Source of the DNA: an uncultured Sphingomonadales bacterium
GTDB taxonomy: Bacteria; Pseudomonadota; Alphaproteobacteria; Sphingomonadales; Sphingomonadaceae
Direction: 5' to 3'
Assembly (NCBI GenBank): GCA_937898525.1
Contig: CALCBC010000027.1
Span: forward strand, 1-6,682
Length of the DNA: 6,682 nucleotides
The notes under the pieces were generated by a model that saw only the letters and a list, made by a program, of their open reading frames with translations, made no database searches and had not been told where the DNA came from. The translations under genes and the position numbers were made by a program. Shown here piece after piece: positions 1-5,055 of the stretch. Positions within the stretch are counted from its first letter, which is position 1. The number at the start of each line of letters is the position of its first letter.

Positions 1-116
1 TGGGAGCCGCGCCCCTAGGGCAGCGTCCCGGGGCTGTCAACCGCCCTTCCCGCACCGCTGGCCGCGCGGTCCTTGCCTGCCGGAAATGATCGGTTCGTTA
101 ACCCTATTTTGGCGCC
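1..116. other. Left-edge non-coding stretch
   Basis: No gene is recognisable here. In one plus frame the first bases read W-E-P-R-P followed by TAG at 16-18. This could be the last five codons of an upstream gene, but five codons cannot establish that. Just after it, 21-36 is a short imperfect dyad (CAGC ... GCTG around CCCGGG) with no T-run, so it is not a convincing terminator. An AT-richer patch at 94-110 may be the promoter area of the next gene. Confidence 0.4.
94..110 (+). promoter_or_regulatory. Possible promoter / CtrA-like half-site for the small secreted protein
   Basis: This is the only AT-rich patch upstream of the gene starting at 171. It contains GTTAAC at 97-102, giving TTAACC at 98-103, directly followed by TATTTT at 105-110, which could serve as a -10 box. 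TTAACC resembles one half of the alphaproteobacterial CtrA site (TTAA-N7-TTAA), but the second half is absent. No good -35 box sits 16-18 bp before TATTTT. Assignment is weak. Confidence 0.28.
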
Positions 117-158
117 TTGCAGCGCATGGGCCCACGGCCGCGGCACCGCCCGTGCAAT

Positions 159-165
159 GGGGGAG
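159..165 (+). promoter_or_regulatory. Ribosome binding site deciding the start at 171
   Basis: GGGGGAG lies 5 nt before the ATG at 171. The alternative upstream ATG at 117 would add 18 Arg/Pro-rich residues in front of a perfect signal peptide and has no comparable Shine-Dalgarno sequence. The start at 171 is therefore preferred. Confidence 0.65.
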
Positions 166-170
166 ATAGC

Positions 171-563
171 ATGCGTTGGACCCTGGTCATGGCAGCTCTG
201 CTCGCTGCCGGTGCTGCCCGGGCGCAACCTGTCACCGTCGAAAGCGCGGTCTACGCGGAAACCGTCACGGACGACGGCGCGCGCGTGATCGTTCCCGCCG
301 ATCGCCTCGCGCGCGGAGACCGGATCGTCACGATCCTGCGCTGGGAGGCCCCGCACGACGGTGCGTATACTGCGATCAGCCGGGTTCCCGTCGGCCTCGC
401 ACCCGAAAGCGCCAGCAATCCGGGTCTCGAGGTGTCTACCGACGGCGGCCGTTCGTGGCAGCGGATCGGCCGGTCGGGCCGGATCCCGCGCGAAGCCACG
501 CACCTGCGCTGGCAGATTCGCGGCGGCGAAGGCCGCCTCAGCTACCGCGCGGTGGTCCGCTAG
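171..563 (+). CDS. Small Sec-exported protein of unknown function (130 aa)
   Basis: I do not recognise a named family with certainty. The 130-residue product begins with a short n-region (MRW), a hydrophobic stretch (residues 4-16) and an A-R-A motif at 16-18 followed by Gln. This is a typical signal peptidase I site, so the mature protein of about 112 residues should be periplasmic or secreted. The mature part has no cysteine and no further membrane segment. It reads as alternating beta-strand-like stretches: a VTVESAVYAE strand, a RGDRIVTILRW strand (residues 48-58), then the VSTDGGRSWQRIG segment. The last recalls the 'STDGG.TW' turn of beta-propeller and conserved surface-repeat proteins. 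From memory, similar small proteins occur beside DUF11-type surface proteins in sphingomonads; that link is inference. The stop TAG (561-563) shares bases with the stop of the convergent gene. Confidence 0.75.
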   Translation: MRWTLVMAALLAAGAARAQPVTVESAVYAETVTDDGARVIVPADRLARGDRIVTILRWEAPHDGAYTAISRVPVGLAPESASNPGLEVSTDGGRSWQRIGRSGRIPREATHLRWQIRGGEGRLSYRAVVR

Positions 564-1153
564 CGTTCGTACTTCCAGTTGCGCCGCTTGCCCTCGGCGA
601 GCCATTCGAGCGCCTGCCCGATCCGCTTCGCGCGCGTCTCCGCGCGCTTGGCGCCCGTGATCCATTCGAGGTACTCGTAGCGGTGCGATGGAGCGAGCCC
701 GTCGAAGAACTGCGCCGCCGCCGGGTTGGCCGCCAGCGCGACCGCGAAATCCTCGGGAACCTCGATGGTCCTTGCTGCCGCCCGCGGCGCGGCGGAGCTG
801 CGCTTCTGCGCCGTGCCGGCTTCGTCGATCCGCGCCTGCGCGGCGCGCAGCTTCTCGATCAGCTCGGCGTCCGGCGGGAGGTCGTCGAGCGACGCGATCT
901 TGCCGAACTGGCCCATCCCGTCCTCGTCGCCCTGGCGGCCCTCGCCGTGGATCATGAACGCACAATGCGCCTTGAACGCCGCCATGCCGGCGATGTTCTT
1001 ACCCTTGTAGGTGAAATGCGGCATGCCCCACTTGATCGCTTCCGAGGCGTCGGGAACCGCCTTGTGCACCAGTGCGCGCAGATGTTCGAGGATCGGCCGC
1101 GCAAACTCCGCGGCCCTGGCGATCTTCTCGTCGATTCGCGGATCGCGCGGCAT
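560..1153 (-). CDS. YdeI/OmpD-associated family protein (DUF1801 + OmdA domains)
   Basis: A 197-residue soluble protein with two parts. Residues about 15-110 form a DUF1801-like domain with the recognisable EAIKWGMPHFTYKGKNIAGM segment (38-57) and a hydrophobic AFKAHCAFMI strand (59-68). Residues about 127-190 form the OmdA/YdeI C-terminal domain: EVPEDFAVALAANPAA (131-146), then SHRYEYLEWITGAKRAETR (156-174), ending in a basic WKYER tail. A low-complexity Ala/Arg linker joins them. Family members are annotated 'bacteriocin-protection, YdeI or OmpD-associated', but their biochemical role is not established. The start at 1153 is chosen because AGGGG lies 7 nt before it (1161-1165) and because the open frame further upstream runs antiparallel-free into E2 in another frame. 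It follows E2 by 11 bp, so it is the last gene of the bkd operon. Its stop (560-562) overlaps that of the convergent secreted-protein gene. Confidence 0.85.
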   Translation of the reverse strand: MPRDPRIDEKIARAAEFARPILEHLRALVHKAVPDASEAIKWGMPHFTYKGKNIAGMAAFKAHCAFMIHGEGRQGDEDGMGQFGKIASLDDLPPDAELIEKLRAAQARIDEAGTAQKRSSAAPRAAARTIEVPEDFAVALAANPAAAQFFDGLAPSHRYEYLEWITGAKRAETRAKRIGQALEWLAEGKRRNWKYER

Positions 1154-1164
1154 CGTCCGTCCCC

Positions 1165-2544
1165 TCAGTCCGCCAGCAGCAGCACCGGGGTCTCCATGAG
1201 CCGCTTCACTTCCTGCACGAAAGCCGCCGCATCGTAGCCGTCGACCACGCGGTGGTCGCAGCTGATCGACAGGTTCATCAGCTTGCGCTTGGCGACACGC
1301 TCGCCGCCGAGCCCGTCGGGGACGAACATCGGCCGCTCGACAATGCGGTTGGGGGCGAGAATCGCCACCTCGGGCCGGTTGATCACCGGCGTCGAGGCGA
1401 TCCCGCCGAGCGGGCCGAGCGAGCTCAACGTGAAGGTCGAGCCCGACAGCTCCTCGGACTTCGCCTTGCCCTCGCGAGCGGCCTCGGACAGCCGCAGGAT
1501 CTCGGCCGCGAGCTGCCACAGGTTCTTCGCCTGCGCATCGCGGATCACCGGGACCATCAACCCGGCGTCGGTCATCGTCGCGATGCCCATGTGCACGGCG
1601 CTGTGGCGGGTGACGACGTTGGCTTCGTCGTCGTAGCGCGCGTTGAGCATCGGATACTTCGGCAGCGCACGGCAGATCGCGGTGATGAGTAGCGGCAGGA
1701 GGGTGAGCTTGGGCTTCTCCCCCCGGTTGGCGTTGAGATCGGCGCGCACCTGCTCGAGATCGGTAACGTCGCACTCCTCGACATAGGCGAAGTGCGGGAT
1801 GTTGCGCTTCGAAGCCGCCATGTTCTCGGCGATCCGGCGCCGCAGGCCGACGACCTTGATCGTCTCGTCGCGGCCGGTCCGGCCGGCCGGCGCATAGCCC
1901 CGGGAACCGCCGTAGGAGATGAACGCGTCGAGGTCGGCATGTCGCACGCGGCCGCCCTCGGCCGGGCGAACGTCGGCGAGATCGATGCCGAGCTCCTTTG
2001 CCCGTGCGCGCACGGCAGGGCTGGCGAGCACCTTGGCGTGAGAACGCGAGGAGGACTCCCCCGCCGCTTCAGGGGCGGGGGTCGGGGGGCGGGGGACGCT
2101 CTGTTCGGGTGCGGGGGCTGGCGTTGGGGCTGTGGTCCCCTCTCCCAACCCTTTCCCCTGAAGGGGAGAGGGCTCTGCTGGGCTTGGCTGGTCGAGCGTT
2201 TCGGCCGCCTTGGCGACATCGTCCGCATCGGGCGTTTCGACCTCGATACGCTCCTCGACCGCGGGCGGCAGCGGTGTGGCGGCCGGTTCCTCGGCGACGT
2301 CTCCATCGGTCTCCAGAACCACCAGCGGCGAGCCGATCGGTATCACGTCGCCGACCTCGCCCGCTATCTCGAGCACCTTGCCGGCGACCGGGCTCTCCAT
2401 CTCGACCGTCGCCTTGTCGGTCATCAGGTCGGCAAGGCGGCCGTCCTCCGCGACCGTGTCGCCGGGCCTGACGTGCCAGGCGACGATCTCGGCCTCTGCG
2501 ATGCCCTCGCCGATGTCGGGGAGCCGGAAGACGAACCTGCCCAT
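1165..2544 (-). CDS. bkdB: Branched-chain 2-oxoacid dehydrogenase E2 (dihydrolipoyl acyltransferase)
   Basis: A 459-residue E2 core subunit of the cytoplasmic branched-chain 2-oxoacid dehydrogenase complex. It carries the acyl group on a lipoyl arm and transfers it to CoA. Domains in order: one lipoyl domain (residues 3-80) with the attachment motif MTDKATVEM, lipoyl lysine K44; a long Pro/Ala/Glu-rich flexible linker (about 82-170); a peripheral-subunit-binding domain (about 171-209, VLASPAVRARAKELGIDL); a short linker; and the acyltransferase domain (about 227-459) with the catalytic DHRVVDG motif (H431, D435) and the SGSTFTLSSLG strand (367-377). The start is set by GGAGG at 2553-2557, located inside the end of the E1-beta gene, with a 3-bp intergenic gap. 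The linker includes residues encoded by an inverted pair of palindromic repeats (see repeat entries). The branched-chain rather than pyruvate assignment follows from the neighbouring E1-alpha. Pyruvate E2 is the main alternative and is unlikely. Confidence 0.93.
   Translation of the reverse strand: MGRFVFRLPDIGEGIAEAEIVAWHVRPGDTVAEDGRLADLMTDKATVEMESPVAGKVLEIAGEVGDVIPIGSPLVVLETDGDVAEEPAATPLPPAVEERIEVETPDADDVAKAAETLDQPSPAEPSPLQGKGLGEGTTAPTPAPAPEQSVPRPPTPAPEAAGESSSRSHAKVLASPAVRARAKELGIDLADVRPAEGGRVRHADLDAFISYGGSRGYAPAGRTGRDETIKVVGLRRRIAENMAASKRNIPHFAYVEECDVTDLEQVRADLNANRGEKPKLTLLPLLITAICRALPKYPMLNARYDDEANVVTRHSAVHMGIATMTDAGLMVPVIRDAQAKNLWQLAAEILRLSEAAREGKAKSEELSGSTFTLSSLGPLGGIASTPVINRPEVAILAPNRIVERPMFVPDGLGGERVAKRKLMNLSISCDHRVVDGYDAAAFVQEVKRLMETPVLLLAD
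2057..2097 (+). repeat. GC-rich palindromic repeat, copy 1 (inside the E2 linker)
   Basis: A perfect stem CCCCCGCC (2058-2065) / GGCGGGGG (2074-2081) with an 8-nt loop, followed by a G-rich tail TCGGGGGGCGGGGGAC (2082-2097). It has the same build as copy 2 on the opposite strand: hairpin with CTTCAGGGG in the loop/right arm, then a T-c/t-GGG...GGGGAC tail. On the minus strand it is translated as part of E2, roughly residues 150-163 (PRPPTPAPEAAGES). Repeats of this look are, to my recollection, dispersed in sphingomonad genomes. Confidence 0.62.
2135..2172 (-). repeat. GC-rich palindromic repeat, copy 2, inverted relative to copy 1
   Basis: Outer arms CCCTCTCC (2138-2145) and GGAGAGGG (2165-2172) are perfect complements, and an inner hairpin CCCC-TGAA-GGGG lies at 2155-2166. 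Read on the minus strand, it is a hairpin containing CTTCAGGGG followed by TTGGGAGAGGGGAC. This matches the layout of copy 1, so the two copies face each other across 37 bp. On the minus strand it encodes E2 residues 125-137, P-SPLQGKGLGEG-T. From memory, 'SPL.GKG.GEG' is the usual translation of a widely dispersed proteobacterial intergenic palindrome when it lands in a gene. Confidence 0.72.
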
Positions 2545-2547
2545 CGC

Positions 2548-3615
2548 TCAGGCCTCCAGCAGCCGGTCGATGCCCTCGCCGACGCGAATCGGCCCGGGGA
2601 AATAGGCCCATTCGAGGCTGTGCGGATAGGGCGTGTCGAACCCGGTCACCCGCTCCACAGGCGCCTCGAGGTGATAGAAGCAGCGCTCCTGCACCAGCGC
2701 CGCGAGCTCGGCACCGAAACCGGAAGTGCGCGTCGCCTCGTGCACGACCATGCATCTGCCGGTCTTTTCCACAGAGGCTTCCACAGCCTCGATGTCGAGC
2801 GGCACCAGCGTCCTCAGGTCGATGATCTCGGCGTCGACACCCTTCTCGCGGCACACCGCCTCGGCGACATGAACCATCGTCCCGTAGGCGAGGATGGTCA
2901 TTGCCGAACCCTCGCGCACGATCCGCGCCTTGCCGAGCGGGATCGAGTAGTAGCCTTCGGGCACCAGCGCGTCGGGATGCTCCTTCCACGGCCGCGTCGG
3001 GCGGTCGTAATACCCGTCGAACGGGCCGTTGTAGATCCGCTTCGGCTCGAAGAAGATCACCGGGTCGTCATCCTCGATCGCCGCGATCAGGAGGCCCTTG
3101 GCGTCGTGCGGCGTGCTCGGCACGACAGTCTTGAGGCCGGCGACGTGCGTGAACAGGGCCTCGGGGCTCTGGCTGTGTGTCTGCCCGCCGAAGATGCCTC
3201 CGCCGAAGGGGGTGCGCACCGTCATCGGGGCGATGAATTCGCCGGCCGAACGGTAGCGCAGTCGCGCAGCCTCGCTCACAAGCTGGTCCAGCCCCGGATA
3301 GATGTAGTCGGCAAACTGGATCTCGGGCACCGGCCTGAGGCCATAGGCGCACATCCCCACCGCGGCGCCGATGATGCCGCACTCGCTGATCGGCGTGTCG
3401 AACACGCGCGTCTTGCCGTGCTTCGCCTGCAGCCCCGCGGTGCATCGGAACACGCCGCCGAAATAGCCGATGTCCTCGCCCATCAGCACGACGTCGGGAT
3501 CGCGCTCGAGCATCGTGTCGAGCGCATCGTTGATCGCCTCGATCATCGTCATCGCCCTCGCGGGCGCGTCGGCCAGCGTGACCGGTTCGTCGTCGGTACT
3601 TGCGCGCGCGTTCAT
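2548..3615 (-). CDS. bkdA2: Branched-chain 2-oxoacid dehydrogenase E1 beta subunit
   Basis: A 355-residue beta subunit of the thiamine-diphosphate-dependent E1 heterotetramer, which decarboxylates branched-chain 2-oxoacids and acylates E2. Family hallmarks are in order: VVLMGEDIGYFGGVFRCT (42-59); VFDTPISECGIIGAAVGM (71-88) with E78, the position of the glutamate that contacts the TPP aminopyrimidine in human PDH E1-beta; EIQFADYIYPGLDQL (98-112); the FGGQTHSQSPEALFTH segment (142-157) whose H147 aligns with the catalytic histidine of the family; and the C-terminal transketolase domain from about residue 225 (GKARIVREG ... IDLRTLVPLD). The length is normal, with a short N-terminal extension before TMIEAINDAL. 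The ATG at 3615 overlaps the E1-alpha stop as ATGA (3612-3615). It has only a poor Shine-Dalgarno sequence, so it probably depends on translational coupling. Confidence 0.94.
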   Translation of the reverse strand: MNARASTDDEPVTLADAPARAMTMIEAINDALDTMLERDPDVVLMGEDIGYFGGVFRCTAGLQAKHGKTRVFDTPISECGIIGAAVGMCAYGLRPVPEIQFADYIYPGLDQLVSEAARLRYRSAGEFIAPMTVRTPFGGGIFGGQTHSQSPEALFTHVAGLKTVVPSTPHDAKGLLIAAIEDDDPVIFFEPKRIYNGPFDGYYDRPTRPWKEHPDALVPEGYYSIPLGKARIVREGSAMTILAYGTMVHVAEAVCREKGVDAEIIDLRTLVPLDIEAVEASVEKTGRCMVVHEATRTSGFGAELAALVQERCFYHLEAPVERVTGFDTPYPHSLEWAYFPGPIRVGEGIDRLLEA

Positions 3616-4892
3616 TCTGGCCACTTGATGTGCCTTTCGCGGATCGCCTGCTCGCTCTGCTCCTCGAGATGCCAGGGCAGCTCCTCGAACACGTCTTCGA
3701 ACATCGTGTGGAACGGATGGTGCAGGCCGTGGCCGAGGATGCCGTTCTTCTCGGCCTCCTTCTGCGCCTCGCGAATTTCCTCGTCGATCTCCGCGTCCAT
3801 CTTCTCCTGCCGCTCGTCGGACCATTCGCCGATGGCGATCAGGTGGGCCTTGAGCCGCGCGATCGGGTCGCCGAGCGGCCATTCCTTGCCTTCCCTGGCG
3901 CTCCGGTAGACGCTCGGATCGTCCGACGTCGAATGCCCCTCGGCGCGGTAGGTGAAGAACTCGATCAGCGTCGGCCCGGCGTTCGACCGCGCGCGGTCGG
4001 CCGCCCAGCGCTCGGCCGCGTAGACCGCCAGCGCGTCGTTGCCGTCGACCCTCAGGCCAGCAATGCCGTAGCCGATCGCCCGCGCGGCGAAGGTCTGCCG
4101 CTCGGCGCCCGCGATCCCCGAGAAGCTCGAGATCGCCCACTGGTTGTTGACCACGTTGAAGATCGTCGGCGCGTTATAGACCGCGGCGAAAGTCAACGCG
4201 GCGTGGAAGTCGCCCTCGGCGGTCGAGCCTTCGCCGACCCAGGCGGCGGCGATCCGGCTGTCGCCCTTGATCGCGCTGGCCATCGCGAACCCGGTGGCCT
4301 GCGGCATCTGCGTCGCAAGGTTGCCGGAGATGGTGAAGAAATTGACCGATTTCGCCGAGTACAGGATCGGCAGCTGCCGCCCTTTCAGCTTGTCCGCCCG
4401 GTTCGAGTAGATCTGGTTGACCATCTCGAGGATCGGGTAACCGCGGGCGATCATGCACCCCTGCTGGCGGTACGAGGGGAAGATCATGTCCTCGAAATCG
4501 AGCGCCAGCGTCGCCGCGACCGAGGTCGCCTCCTCGCCCGAGCACTTGAGGTAGAAGCTCGTCTTGCCCTGCCGCTGGGCGCGGTACATCCGGTTGTCGA
4601 ACGCCCGCACCAGCGCCATCGTGCGCAGGATTTCGCGCAGCTTGCCCGGCGACAGGCGCGGGTCCCACGGGCCGTGCGCCTTGTCGTCGTCGCCGAGCAC
4701 CCGCACGAGGTCGCTGCATAGCGGCCAGGTTTCGGAGGCCGGGCACGCTTCGTCGGGCCGGGGTTGCGCGCCGGCTTCGGAAATCACCAGGTGGGAGAAG
4801 TCAGGGTCCTCGCCGGGGCGCGCCTGCGGCTCGGGGACGTGCAGCGAAAGGCACGGGCGATTGGTCCCGTCCTGCAGCTCCGGCTTGGCCAT
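3612..4892 (-). CDS. bkdA1: Branched-chain 2-oxoacid dehydrogenase E1 alpha subunit
   Basis: A 426-residue alpha subunit carrying the TPP-diphosphate/Mg site of E1. Residues 220-250 are the TPP motif, GEGSTAEGDFHAALTF to FNVVNN (E221 and N249-N250 are the metal-region residues). FPSYRQQG (138-145), LKGRQLPILYS (169-179) and FFTISGNLATQ (185-195) are characteristic of branched-chain E1-alpha. The loop YRAEGHSTSDDPSVYR (315-330) matches the active-site loop that in mammals contains the regulatory phosphoserine. The N-terminal 75 residues, with SLHVPEPQARPGEDPDFSHL (16-35), closely resemble Pseudomonas BkdA1 as I remember it, which separates this protein from pyruvate E1-alpha. The C-terminus has a charged, probably helical, stretch (356-382). 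This is the first gene of the operon. The start at 4892 has GGGGAG (4901-4906) 8 nt upstream and a strong promoter about 45 bp away. Confidence 0.95.
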   Translation of the reverse strand: MAKPELQDGTNRPCLSLHVPEPQARPGEDPDFSHLVISEAGAQPRPDEACPASETWPLCSDLVRVLGDDDKAHGPWDPRLSPGKLREILRTMALVRAFDNRMYRAQRQGKTSFYLKCSGEEATSVAATLALDFEDMIFPSYRQQGCMIARGYPILEMVNQIYSNRADKLKGRQLPILYSAKSVNFFTISGNLATQMPQATGFAMASAIKGDSRIAAAWVGEGSTAEGDFHAALTFAAVYNAPTIFNVVNNQWAISSFSGIAGAERQTFAARAIGYGIAGLRVDGNDALAVYAAERWAADRARSNAGPTLIEFFTYRAEGHSTSDDPSVYRSAREGKEWPLGDPIARLKAHLIAIGEWSDERQEKMDAEIDEEIREAQKEAEKNGILGHGLHHPFHTMFEDVFEELPWHLEEQSEQAIRERHIKWPE

Positions 4893-4936
4893 CCCGCGCT
4901 CTCCCCGTCACTGGAATGAAATTATCTCAGAGAGAC

Positions 4937-4965
4937 ATTTTATTACAGAGGCGACTTTCGGTCAA
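4937..4965 (-). promoter_or_regulatory. Sigma-70-type promoter of the bkd operon
   Basis: On the minus strand, TTGACC (-35, 4965-4960) is followed after exactly 17 bp by TAAAAT (-10, 4942-4937). Transcription would start near 4930 and give a leader of about 38 nt before the E1-alpha ATG. It lies in the only AT-rich patch of the intergenic region. The start-site area contains a small dyad TCTC-AGA-GAGA (4925-4935) that could be an operator. I see no BkdR/Lrp-type regulator gene nearby. Confidence 0.72.
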
Positions 4966-4969
4966 CGGC

Positions 4970-4990
4970 GGCCGGCGCTCCTTCCCGGCC
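4970..4990. promoter_or_regulatory. Inverted repeat between the two divergent promoters
   Basis: GGCCGG (4970-4975) and CCGGCC (4985-4990) are perfect inverted arms separated by 9 nt. The repeat sits upstream of both the bkd -35 box and the candidate epimerase -35 box, a place where one regulator could act on both. In such GC-rich DNA a 6-bp match can arise by chance, so this is only a candidate. Confidence 0.25.
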
Positions 4991-4998
4991 CCTCCGGC

Positions 4999-5025
4999 TT
5001 GACAACGATTCCTCTATCATATCGT
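4999..5025 (+). promoter_or_regulatory. Candidate promoter of the epimerase gene
   Basis: TTGACA at 4999-5004 is a perfect -35 hexamer. The best correctly oriented -10 candidates are TATCGT (5020-5025, 15-bp spacer) and TATCAT (5015-5020, only 10 bp away), so the spacing is poor. Transcription would begin near 5032, leaving about 24 nt before the ATG at 5056. Confidence 0.4.
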
Positions 5026-5055
5026 GCCACAAGCCGCGACGGAGGCTGACCGACA

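Noticed and set aside
117..170. Earlier ATG (117) as start of the secreted protein
   Set aside because: It would put an Arg/Pro-rich tail before a complete signal peptide. The ATG at 171 has GGGGGAG 5 nt upstream.
15..965. A 316-codon minus-strand open frame covering the left end
   Set aside because: Its translation is Arg/Gly/Ala-rich low-complexity sequence. It overlaps both the secreted-protein gene and the YdeI-family gene, whose frames show recognisable features, so it is a frame shadow.
1154..1774. Upstream extension of the YdeI-family reading frame into the E2 gene
   Set aside because: The extra 207 residues are Arg/Ala/Gly-rich shadow sequence overlapping the E2 catalytic domain. 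The ATG at 1153 has its own ribosome binding site and begins the conserved domain.
2058..2172. CRISPR-like or terminator reading of the clustered GC-rich hairpins
   Set aside because: There are only two copies, in inverted orientation, without regular spacers or T-runs, and they lie inside an intact coding frame. They are better explained as a REP-like inverted doublet.
1792..3909. A 705-codon open frame on the plus strand
   Set aside because: It lies antisense to E2, E1-beta and E1-alpha, all of which have full catalytic motifs. Its translation is rich in Arg, His and Asp with no domain signature. Long antisense frames are normal in high-GC genes.
3600..4721. A 373-codon plus-strand open frame opposite E1-alpha
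   Set aside because: It is fully antisense to E1-alpha, with compositional bias typical of shadows and no recognisable motif.
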